In this document: piece by piece, positions 1-6,781 of the stretch
Layout of the letters: the number at the start of each line of letters is the position of its first letter
Position numbering within the stretch: position 1 is the stretch's first letter
NCBI GenBank assembly: GCA_035506155.1
Contig: DATJPX010000084.1
Coordinates: forward strand, 1-14,069
DNA length: 14,069 nucleotides
Origin: UBA877 sp035506155
GTDB lineage: Bacteria; Chloroflexota; Anaerolineae; Anaerolineales; Villigracilaceae
Direction of reading: 5' to 3'
The notes under the pieces: model-generated
What the model was told of the DNA's origin: nothing
Seen by the model: the letters and a program-made list of their open reading frames with translations, nothing else
Database searches by the model: none
Translations under genes and position numbers: made by a program

Positions 1-811
1 GATATCCGAGCGATGTGACGGATGACGAATGGGCTTTTATCGTTCCTTATTTGACCCTGATGAAAGAAGATGCGCCGCAACGCGAGTACAGTCTGCGCGA
101 GGTGTTCAACGGTTTGCGTTGGATTGTGCGTGCAGGAGCTCCATGGCGCTTTATGCCCACCGACCTGCCGCCCTGGTACACGGTCTACCAACAATCGCAG
201 CGCTGGATCCGGGCGGGAGTGTTTGAGGCCATGGTCAATGATCTGCGCGCCCTGTTGCGACTGGCCCAAGGGCGAAAAGAGACCCCGAGTGCGGCGATTT
301 TTGACAGCCGGACGTTGCAATCGACGGTGGAAAGCGGTGGGCGCGCCGGATATGATGGCGCCAAGCGCAAAAAAGGGAGCAAAACTCATATAGCGGTGGA
401 CACCTTGGGTCATCTGCTGGCTTTGCACATCACTCCAGCCAACGAGCAAGACCGAGCGCAAGTCGGAGAATTGGCGCAACAGGTGCAGGAGGTCACTGGG
501 AATTCGGTCGAAGTCGCCTTTGTCGATCAAGGTTATACCGGCGATGAGCCTGCCCAGGCCGCTGAAGATCAAGGCTTGCGGTTGATCGTGGTGAAGCTGC
601 CCGAGGCGAAGAAAGGCTTTGTGCTCCTGCCGCGCCGCTGGGTCGTCGAACGAAGTTTCGGTTGGATGGCTCGTTTTCGCCGCTTGGCGCGTGACTACGA
701 ACGCCTGCCCGAAACCCTTGCAGGTCTCAGCTACCTGGCGTTCGCAATCATGATGGCCAAAAATTTCATTCACCTGATGGCTCATGTCCTATGAAAGTCC
801 ATAACACGCTC
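1..811 (+). mobile_element. IS5-family insertion sequence, 3' part (left end outside window)
   Basis: The element consists of a DDE transposase gene followed by about 17 bases of non-coding end. The terminal bases at 795-811, read on the complement, begin GAGCGTGTTATGGAC, which resembles the inverted repeats I know from IS5-type elements. The bases CTAG at 811-814 fit the YTAR target duplication reported for the IS5 group, so the exact last base could be 810 or 811. The left inverted repeat and the matching target copy lie before base 1, so the inverted repeat cannot be confirmed here. The reading frame is intact to its stop, so the element may still be active. Confidence 0.72.
3..794 (+). 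CDS. IS5-family DDE transposase (5' end cut by window)
   Basis: This is a transposase that cuts and rejoins DNA at the ends of its own insertion sequence. The frame is open from base 3 and reads YPSDVTDDEWAFIVPYL, the usual N-terminal signature of IS5-type transposases (DUF4096 region). The true start therefore lies a few codons before the window, and the GTG at 15 is not it. Counting from that GTG as residue 1, the catalytic triad is visible: D97 in IFDSRT, D171 in VDQGYTG and E212 in VERSFGWM. The YDGAKRKKGSKTHIAVD stretch between the first two is also typical. The visible 263 residues are close to full length for the family (about 265), with no frameshift or internal stop. It carries no cargo function for the neighbouring genes. 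Family identification is firm; subgroup assignment is not. Confidence 0.93.
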   Translation, partial: YPSDVTDDEWAFIVPYLTLMKEDAPQREYSLREVFNGLRWIVRAGAPWRFMPTDLPPWYTVYQQSQRWIRAGVFEAMVNDLRALLRLAQGRKETPSAAIFDSRTLQSTVESGGRAGYDGAKRKKGSKTHIAVDTLGHLLALHITPANEQDRAQVGELAQQVQEVTGNSVEVAFVDQGYTGDEPAQAAEDQGLRLIVVKLPEAKKGFVLLPRRWVVERSFGWMARFRRLARDYERLPETLAGLSYLAFAIMMAKNFIHLMAHVL

Positions 812-814
812 TAG
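795..814. repeat. IS right terminal inverted repeat and possible CTAG target site
   Basis: The non-coding bases right after the transposase stop read AAGTCCATAACACGCTC and then TAG. The complement starts GAGCGTGTTATG, which matches my memory of IS5-type ends. CTAG at 811-814 would be the target duplication. The left copy is outside the window, so this rests on one end only. Confidence 0.5.
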
Positions 815-850
815 GGAACGACCCCGAGTTCACTTCGAGGCCAGTACCTT

Positions 851-870
851 TTGGGTTGGCAACCAAAGGA
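851..870 (+). promoter_or_regulatory. Shine-Dalgarno deciding the GTG start at 878, inside an imperfect palindrome
   Basis: AAAGGA at 865-870 sits 7 nt before GTG 878 and supports that start over the TTG at 851. The same bases form the right arm of an imperfect palindrome: TTGGGTTG at 851-858 and CAACCAAA at 860-867 match at 7 of 8 positions. In RNA this could fold and cover the ribosome site; in DNA it could be an operator. Neither role is shown. Confidence 0.45.
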
Positions 871-877
871 ATATCCC

Positions 878-2641
878 GTGAAATTAACCCGCGCCTCCCA
901 CCACGTCCTTATCGAAGCCAGGCAGTATACGGCCCGGCTCGAGACCGAATCCACGCCCGGCTTGCTGATCACGCGCGAAGGGCGGAACATGCTCCGCCTG
1001 CCGCTGGCGGCCGGACTGGGGACGCCGGAGGCCGAGGAAGGGCTCTCCGAAGTCCGCCTGGATTCCTGCGAGCCAGCCGGCGACGAGGTGATCATCAAGG
1101 CCTCGGCCGCCAGCGACCTGTGGTCGAACCGGGCATTCCGCTGGACGCTCAGCGAAGAGGGGATCGAATTCCAGCACTTCGCCAGCGGGAAGGGGGCGCT
1201 GGGGCGCTGCCATTTCTTCTCAGACCGGGCCCTTTCCGGCTGGGGTGACCCGACCGATCCCGGCGCCGAGCATCACGCCACCATCTACCCGCGCGAGGTC
1301 TTCACGCCGCGCGTCAACCACGCCAACACGTTCTACCAGGATGCGACCATGCCGCAGTCCCTGGGTGTTCGCAACGAAATGGCCAACATCGTCTTCTTCG
1401 AGATGTCGATCATGGGCGCCTACCTCCCGGAGCAGATGGCGCGCCTGTTCTGCCCGCCGCCGCTCTGGCTGGCCTTCGGCTCCGGATCAGCCTGGGCCGG
1501 TGTTGGCTTGGGCGAGAGGCCGGGTCAATACCGCTTCAACGCTTTGGATTTCAGCGGGGCACGCTCCGGCGGGGCGACCTTCCACGTCAATTACAACGGC
1601 TACCGCCAGCTCGACGGCGACTTCGCCTCGCCAGTGCTGGCCATTCATTTCGGCTTCAGCCCGTTCGAGGCGCTCGAGCGCTATATCGGCTGGATCGACC
1701 GGCAAGGGTTCGGCACGCAGCGCCCGTATCCTAACGCAGCCTGGCAGCGCGAGCCGGTCTTCTGCGGTTGGGCCGAACAGACCGTCCTGAGCAAGACCAC
1801 CGGCGTTACCGCCGCGGAAGCCTGCACCCAGGCGAACTACGAAAAATGGCTCGCCGCGGTCGAAGCCCGGGGCATTCCCTTCGGGACCGTCGTCATCGAC
1901 GACAAGTGGATGCGCGAGTACGGCACCTTGGAGATCGACGCCGCCAAGTGGCCCGACCTGCCCGGCTTCATCGCCGCCCAGCACGCCAAAGGGCGGCACG
2001 TGGTCCTCTGGATCCCCGGCCATCACGCCGAAGGGATCGACGAAGCCTGGTGCGTCAAGGTGGACGAGATGCTGGCCGGCGCGGACGCCGGCAACCCGGA
2101 CTACGAGGCCTTCCTGCGCAAGCAGATCCGCCGCCTGATCGTGGATGTCGGCGCAGACGGCTTCAAAGAGGACTGGATCGCCGGGCTGACCACGGAACCG
2201 GGCGCGCAGATGGCGAATCCGGCCATCTACGGCATCGAGGCCCTGCGCCGCTGGCAGTGGATCGTCTACGACGAAGCCCACAAGCACAAACCCGACGCCT
2301 TCATCGAGAGCCAGACGCCCAACCCGCTTTTCCGCGAATCCTCCGACGTGCTGCGCCTGAACGACCTCTTCCCCGGCACACGCGACGTCCCCGAAGTGAT
2401 GCGCACGCGTGCCCGCATTGCCCGCCTGGCCGGCTGGGAGTTGGTCGACACCGACAACGCCTCTTCCACGACCTTGCAAGAGTGGTGGGACTACGCCCAG
2501 GTCCAGCCGCAGCTCGGCATCCCGGCCCTGTACTTCGTCGATCGGACCGAGTCTACGCTGGAGAGTCCCAGCGAAGCCCAGTGGCATTTCCTGGCTGACT
2601 TATGGAAACAGTATCGCAAAGATTGGGGACTGGATCGTTAG
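878..2641 (+). CDS. Clan GH-D (GH31-like) TIM-barrel alpha-glycosidase
   Basis: This is probably a retaining exo-alpha-glycosidase of clan GH-D acting in the cytoplasm, since no signal peptide or membrane segment is visible. I place the start at GTG 878, giving 587 residues, because AAAGGA lies 7 nt upstream; the in-frame TTG at 851 has no comparable site. Residues 1 to about 280 look like a beta-sandwich lead domain, and the catalytic barrel follows. It contains GTVVIDDKW (336-344), then the WPDLPGFIAAQHAKGRHVVLW pattern that matches the beta-strand of GH31 and GH36 enzymes, then DGFKEDW, in which D432 aligns with the catalytic nucleophile. VDTDN around D524-D526 is my best candidate for the acid/base. 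The GH31 family is favoured over GH36, but the motifs are divergent and the sugar specificity (galactose, glucose, xylose or other) cannot be assigned. It opens a same-strand block with a GH32 enzyme and a transporter. Confidence 0.72.
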   Translation: MKLTRASHHVLIEARQYTARLETESTPGLLITREGRNMLRLPLAAGLGTPEAEEGLSEVRLDSCEPAGDEVIIKASAASDLWSNRAFRWTLSEEGIEFQHFASGKGALGRCHFFSDRALSGWGDPTDPGAEHHATIYPREVFTPRVNHANTFYQDATMPQSLGVRNEMANIVFFEMSIMGAYLPEQMARLFCPPPLWLAFGSGSAWAGVGLGERPGQYRFNALDFSGARSGGATFHVNYNGYRQLDGDFASPVLAIHFGFSPFEALERYIGWIDRQGFGTQRPYPNAAWQREPVFCGWAEQTVLSKTTGVTAAEACTQANYEKWLAAVEARGIPFGTVVIDDKWMREYGTLEIDAAKWPDLPGFIAAQHAKGRHVVLWIPGHHAEGIDEAWCVKVDEMLAGADAGNPDYEAFLRKQIRRLIVDVGADGFKEDWIAGLTTEPGAQMANPAIYGIEALRRWQWIVYDEAHKHKPDAFIESQTPNPLFRESSDVLRLNDLFPGTRDVPEVMRTRARIARLAGWELVDTDNASSTTLQEWWDYAQVQPQLGIPALYFVDRTESTLESPSEAQWHFLADLWKQYRKDWGLDR

Positions 2642-2795
2642 AGAGTGTCTGAAAACCCATTATTACCGCAGGTGAACACAAAGATCGGCGTTTATCCGTG
2701 TTTGTCTGTGGCGAATCGTTTCGCGAGAGTTTTTTCGGATACACTCGTAGATCGGTGATCGCGTTCGAAATCCAAATCCAAGACCGGAGTGTGCC
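2642..2795. other. Intergenic spacer with repeat-like sequence and a weak hairpin
   Basis: The 154 bases between the glycosidase and the flippase gene hold a short imperfect tandem repeat: TTTATCCGTG at 2691-2700 and TTTGTCTGTG at 2701-2710 agree at 8 of 10 bases. From memory, stretches of this kind occur as dispersed intergenic repeats in many environmental bacteria. A small hairpin (GCGAA 2711-2715, TTCGC 2720-2724) is followed after five bases by six Ts (2730-2735) and could act as a weak terminator. I see no convincing promoter. GGAG at 2786-2789 is the ribosome site of the next gene. Confidence 0.4.
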
Positions 2796-5336
2796 ATGCG
2801 CAAAGTCCTGCCCGTGCTCGTCCTGCTCGCCATTCTCCTCACCGCCTGCTCTCCGAAGCAGCCGGCCACCTTGGTGAAGCGCAACGTCTTCTATGCCGGC
2901 CCGGAGGGCGGGGTCAAGACCGCCCTCGTCCTGGCGGGATACACGCTGGTGGACGATCCGGCCCAGGCAGATGTGCTCGTGCTGAACGGCTCCATCCCGG
3001 ACCCGGCTGCCCTGGCGACACGCATGCACACCGGCGCCGGTTTGGTACTGGTGCTGAGCAAGGATACTTCCCAGGCGGACCTGCAAACCCTGCTCGGCCA
3101 GCCGGTGACGCTGAAGTACGCCGAGGACGCCGTCAGCCTGACGAACGCCAAAGGCGCCAAGGATGCCCTGCTGACGGAGATCGTCTGGAACGGTGCCCCG
3201 CAGGTGCGCGAGCGCGTCGCCGTGCAGGGCCTCGGCTCACCGACGCTTGTCTCGGCCTACGAGGACGGCGAGGGGGTCCTTTGGCAGCTCTCTGCGAACG
3301 CGTACCTGCTGACGGCCTCACTCACGGACGGCGCCAACCCCCAGATCCAGGAATGGGGCTATTTCAATTATCTCGTTTACCACCTGGTGGAACGCGCCGC
3401 CGGCGCCCAGCCGCTCTCGTTCGCCGATTATCCGGTCTCGCCGGTCCCACATGCCAAGGACCGCAATGCGCTGTTCGTCTTCCTGGGGGCGGAGCTGGTC
3501 TTCTTCTACGGGGCCTTCGTGATCGTGCGGCGCTACAGCCTGAAACACCCCGAAGCGCTGGATACGCTCGTCGCCGATAAGAGCAAGTTCGAGGCACAGG
3601 AGGAGCATACCGAGTGGGAAAAGGTGGGCTACCACCGCCCACTCTCCGGTCTGATGGTGGGCATGGGCATCGGCATCATCATGTTCATCCCGCTCATCAT
3701 CTACCAGAACCTGATCCTGCCGCAGTTCATTTTGCCGTCGGCCCAGGCGCTGGGGATGTGGGGCCGTGTGACCCAGTTCTTCGGCCTGACCTGGGCGGTC
3801 TGGGACCTCGGCACGGCCGCGGCCTCGATGAAATTCCTGAGCCAGTACCGCGTCTCGGACCCGCGGCGCGGCTTCAAATACCTGCAGGTCTACGTCTGGT
3901 GGCAGGCGCTCTCGGGCGCGATCCAGGTGGCCCTGGTGGTGGCGCTGACCAGCACCGGCCTGGTCCGCACGCCGTATGCGCTCTTCGCCTGGAGCATCGT
4001 CATCCACTCGATGATCCAAATCCCGGGCTTCTACCAAGTCATGCGCAACACCCTGAACGCCCTCCAGCGCAACGACTACGCCCGCTACATCGACGCGGCC
4101 TGGGCGATCGTCCTGCCGATCCTGACCCAGTTGGCGCTGGTGCCGATCTTCTATGCCTGGGGCAAGGCCCATCCGGCCATCGGCGCTTCCATGGGCGGCG
4201 TGCTCGGCATGGGCGCGGCGGCGTATGCCCTGGAGCTGTGCAGCTTCATGCTGGCGCTCTGGCTCTACCGGCGGATCGGCTACAAGGCCAGCGTGATCTT
4301 CATGGCCCACTTCGATTGGAGCATCATCAAGGAGACCTTCCGCTTCGGCTTCTTCGAGATGCTCGGCGGGACCCTGGTGGCGGCCGGCGGGGCGCTCGAG
4401 ATCTGGGTGACCCAGAACGGCCTGGTCAATTACTCGGAGACCTGGGGCAACTGGATCCTGGCCGGGAATTTCCTGGTGGCGTTCAGCGTTTCCACCAATC
4501 TGTTCGACGGGGTCATGCCGGCTATTTCCGAGGCGCTCTCGCACGGCTACAAAAAACTGTGCCAGTATTACAGCGTCCAATCCTACAAGTGGGGCGCGAT
4601 CGCCAGCGCGGCCCTGTGCGCCATCCTGCTGGTGGTGGCGCCCAAGTTCATCATCGGCTCGTCCGGACCAGAGTTCCAGCGCGCCGCCGTGCTGGCCATT
4701 CCGCTTTCCATCTTCGGCTCGATCCAGTTCCTGGGCTGGCTGGGAGATGCCATCTTCCTGGGCTCGAACCACCCGGTCCTGCGCGCCTCCATGGTGGTGG
4801 TCGAGCAGACCATCCGCATCGGCCTGATGATCGTCCTGCTGGCCCACTTCCAGATCGAGGCCCTGATCATCGCCTACTTCATCGGCATCCTGACGCGCGG
4901 CATCGTGGCCTACTTTGTGGCCGACCGGACCTGTTTCCCGCAGCGTTTCTATTTCTGGCAATCCCTGGCCGCACCGATCCTGGCCGCCGGGCTGCACTAC
5001 CTGTTCCTGAGCCTGATCGCCAAACTGGTCTGGAAGGGCGACGACATCAGCAGCATCGTGCTGTTCTTCATCGGCCTGCTGCCGGCCATGCCCGTGTTCT
5101 TCTTTTTCTATGCCCTGGTGGGCGGCTGGGACGATGCCGGGCTGGAGGAGGTCGCCGAGGCCAGCCACTTGACCGGTTTCTTGTACCGGGTCGTCTGGGT
5201 CGTCTTCGTCCTGCCCAGCCGTTGGGGAGCCAGGCTCAGTCCGCTGCATAACCGCTTCCCCATCACGAACAGGGACGAAGCCATGGCCGAGGCGCGCGCC
5301 CTGACCGAGGAACGCGTCAAGCTGGTTCACGGGTAG
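2796..5336 (+). CDS. Lipoprotein-type extracytoplasmic domain fused to a MATE/MOP-like flippase
   Basis: This large membrane protein (846 aa) seems built from two parts. Residues 1-18 are a lipoprotein signal with lipobox LLTAC, so C18 should be lipidated. Residues about 25-220 form a soluble alpha/beta domain whose pattern (ADVLVLNGSIPD, GAGLVLVLSKD, GVLWQLSANAYLL, YFNYLVYHLVERAAG) recalls catalytically dead class I glutamine amidotransferase-like domains; I see no nucleophile elbow. A first membrane helix at 224-245 ends in RRYSLKH, followed by a charged, probably cytoplasmic linker (246-283). About 13 further hydrophobic segments from 284 to 775 resemble the MOP superfamily that flips lipid-linked or other amphipathic glycans. 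This topology is self-consistent, with the flippase N-terminus inside. GGAG lies 6 nt before the ATG. The next gene, GH32, starts 45 nt after its stop. The substrate is unknown, and the fusion itself is the striking feature. The flippase assignment is by pattern only. Confidence 0.7.
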   Translation: MRKVLPVLVLLAILLTACSPKQPATLVKRNVFYAGPEGGVKTALVLAGYTLVDDPAQADVLVLNGSIPDPAALATRMHTGAGLVLVLSKDTSQADLQTLLGQPVTLKYAEDAVSLTNAKGAKDALLTEIVWNGAPQVRERVAVQGLGSPTLVSAYEDGEGVLWQLSANAYLLTASLTDGANPQIQEWGYFNYLVYHLVERAAGAQPLSFADYPVSPVPHAKDRNALFVFLGAELVFFYGAFVIVRRYSLKHPEALDTLVADKSKFEAQEEHTEWEKVGYHRPLSGLMVGMGIGIIMFIPLIIYQNLILPQFILPSAQALGMWGRVTQFFGLTWAVWDLGTAAASMKFLSQYRVSDPRRGFKYLQVYVWWQALSGAIQVALVVALTSTGLVRTPYALFAWSIVIHSMIQIPGFYQVMRNTLNALQRNDYARYIDAAWAIVLPILTQLALVPIFYAWGKAHPAIGASMGGVLGMGAAAYALELCSFMLALWLYRRIGYKASVIFMAHFDWSIIKETFRFGFFEMLGGTLVAAGGALEIWVTQNGLVNYSETWGNWILAGNFLVAFSVSTNLFDGVMPAISEALSHGYKKLCQYYSVQSYKWGAIASAALCAILLVVAPKFIIGSSGPEFQRAAVLAIPLSIFGSIQFLGWLGDAIFLGSNHPVLRASMVVVEQTIRIGLMIVLLAHFQIEALIIAYFIGILTRGIVAYFVADRTCFPQRFYFWQSLAAPILAAGLHYLFLSLIAKLVWKGDDISSIVLFFIGLLPAMPVFFFFYALVGGWDDAGLEEVAEASHLTGFLYRVVWVVFVLPSRWGARLSPLHNRFPITNRDEAMAEARALTEERVKLVHG

Positions 5337-5381
5337 AACAGGCCAGGCTGTTTCAAGCGACCCAAAGACCAGGAACCACGG

Positions 5382-6725
5382 GTGCAGATCATGAACAAGT
5401 CATTCCAGGCTGCCCAGGAAGCCCTCGAAAATGCCACCCCCGCCGCACAGGCTGACCCGCTGCGCCCGCGCTATCACTTTGCCGCGCCCGCCCAATGGAT
5501 GAACGATCCCAACGGCACCATCTTCATCGATGGCGAATACCATCTGTTCTACCAGCTCAATCCGTACGCTCCACACTGGGGAAAAATTCACTGGGGCCAC
5601 GCCAAGAGCCCCGACCTGGCGCGCTGGGAACATCTCCCCATTGCGCTTACACCGGCATACGAGAAAGACGAGCAGCACTGTTTTTCCGGCTGCTGCGTGA
5701 ACGACGGCGGCACGCCGGTCATCTTCTACACCAGCATCGGCGGCCGGCTCGGGCTGGCCAACGTCTGGCGCGGCGCCCAGCAGTGGACGGCGCGCGGCGA
5801 TGCCGGCCTGATGCACTGGGAACGCGCCGCGAACAATCCCATCGTCAGGCAATCCCAGCATCCCCGCAAGATCTACGACTGGCGCGACCCGTATGTCTGG
5901 AAAGATGGCGACGAATGGCGCATGGTCCTGGCCGGAAAATACTTCGGCGATAAGGGCGGCAGCGTCTATCTGTACTCTTCGCCCAATCTGGAAACCTGGA
6001 CCTTTCGCGGCGTCCTCTACCAGCACGAGGAGAAAGGCGTCGAGTGCCCGAACATGCTCAAGTTCGGCGAGCGCTACGTGCTGATCGTCTCACCCTATGG
6101 GCAAGTCCGCTATGCCGTCGGCAGGCTCGAGAACGACAAATTCCTGCCTGATCAATGGTTCGATCTCGACCACGGCAAGGATTTCTACGCCACCAACACC
6201 TTCATCGACGGCGAGGATGGCTACAAGCTGGTCGGCTGGCTCAAGGTCCCCGGCAACGGCGCCTGGCACGGTTGCTTGAGCCTGCCACGCCAGATCACCC
6301 TCGGCAGCGCTGGACCGCGCATCGTCCCAGCCGCCGGGCTGCGTTCCCTGCGGAGAGCGCCGATCGACTGGTCCGCCGCCGTGGTGGGCAACTGCATCGA
6401 GATCCGGGCGACCTTTCCGGCAGGCGCACAATCCACGGTCGGCTTTCTCTTGCAAGACGATCAGCGCGAGTATCCCCTGACCGTGGACTCGACCAGTGCC
6501 GGGTTGCGTGTGCTCAACGAAAAGCGCAAGCTGGAGCGTTTTGATCCTTCCGAGCCGCTATCCCTGCACATTTTTATCGACCACTCGGTGGTGGAAGTCT
6601 TCGTCAACGAACGGGAAAGTCTCTCCACCTGGCTGCGCCCGTCCCTGGCTGGCCGGGGAGCCTGGCGCGTTCGATCCATCGCACCAGCTGAGAAACTCGA
6701 AGGCTGGCATCTCGACAATCTGTAA
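5382..6725 (+). CDS. GH32 beta-fructosidase (invertase/levanase type), cytoplasmic
   Basis: This enzyme hydrolyses terminal beta-D-fructosyl bonds in sucrose, fructo-oligosaccharides or levan with retention. All three GH32 signatures are present: WMNDPNG with nucleophile D42, RDP with the transition-state stabiliser D169, and ECPNM with acid/base E221. YQLNPYAP, HWGHAKSPDLARWEHLP and FSGC (101-104) add to the five-bladed propeller fold. The C-terminal beta-sandwich runs from about 325 to 447 and holds FIDHSVVEVFVNE (398-410). The length of 447 aa is normal for bacterial family members without extra modules. No signal peptide is seen, so the substrate must be imported. GTG 5382 is chosen because AGGA at 5371-5374 is 7 nt upstream; ATG 5391 is an alternative only three codons later. 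Its stop codon is embedded in the first copy of a 16-bp repeat that leads into the palindrome before the MFS gene. Exact substrate is not assignable. Confidence 0.95.
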   Translation: MQIMNKSFQAAQEALENATPAAQADPLRPRYHFAAPAQWMNDPNGTIFIDGEYHLFYQLNPYAPHWGKIHWGHAKSPDLARWEHLPIALTPAYEKDEQHCFSGCCVNDGGTPVIFYTSIGGRLGLANVWRGAQQWTARGDAGLMHWERAANNPIVRQSQHPRKIYDWRDPYVWKDGDEWRMVLAGKYFGDKGGSVYLYSSPNLETWTFRGVLYQHEEKGVECPNMLKFGERYVLIVSPYGQVRYAVGRLENDKFLPDQWFDLDHGKDFYATNTFIDGEDGYKLVGWLKVPGNGAWHGCLSLPRQITLGSAGPRIVPAAGLRSLRRAPIDWSAAVVGNCIEIRATFPAGAQSTVGFLLQDDQREYPLTVDSTSAGLRVLNEKRKLERFDPSEPLSLHIFIDHSVVEVFVNERESLSTWLRPSLAGRGAWRVRSIAPAEKLEGWHLDNL

Positions 6726-6766
6726 GGGCACGATATCCTGTTGTAAGGGCACGATATATCGTGCCC
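6721..6766. promoter_or_regulatory. Perfect 20-bp palindrome with a direct-repeat half-site 21 bp upstream
   Basis: GGGCACGATATATCGTGCCC at 6747-6766 is a perfect palindrome. The 16 bases TGTAAGGGCACGATAT occur twice, at 6721-6736 and 6742-6757, with starts 21 bp apart, which is two helical turns. The first copy overlaps the GH32 stop codon. It could be a regulator operator for the MFS gene, an RNA hairpin that tunes read-through, or a copy of a dispersed palindromic repeat; sequences starting GGGGCAC and ending GTGCCCC are common intergenic repeats in Chloroflexota as I recall. The sequence alone does not decide. Confidence 0.6.
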
Positions 6767-6770
6767 CGAC

Positions 6771-6777
6771 AAGGAGG
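6771..6777 (+). promoter_or_regulatory. Strong ribosome-binding site deciding the ATG start at 6782
   Basis: AAGGAGG is a near-perfect Shine-Dalgarno, 4 nt before ATG 6782. It rules out the in-frame GTG at 6761, which lies inside the palindrome. Confidence 0.8.
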
Positions 6778-6781
6778 CTGC

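Noticed and set aside
1487..2587. A 366-codon minus-strand frame opposite the glycosidase
   Set aside because: It shows no family motif, and the plus strand carries the catalytic motifs of a glycosidase over the same bases.
3614..5251. A 545-codon plus-strand frame inside the flippase gene
   Set aside because: It is an out-of-frame shadow with Pro, Arg and Gly-rich composition and no ribosome site or recognisable domain.
3318..5330. A 670-codon open frame on the minus strand across the flippase gene
   Set aside because: Its translation is rich in Gln, Asp, His and Gly with no domain pattern, while the opposite strand encodes clear membrane helices. High GC and codon bias keep this antisense frame open.
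6747..6766. Reading the palindrome as a LacI-family operator
   Set aside because: LacI-type operators normally have a central CG; this one has ATATAT in the centre and no LacI-type gene is in the window.
6761..6781. GTG start at 6761 for the MFS transporter
   Set aside because: It lies in the arm of the palindrome and would place AAGGAGG inside the coding region; ATG 6782 directly follows that site.
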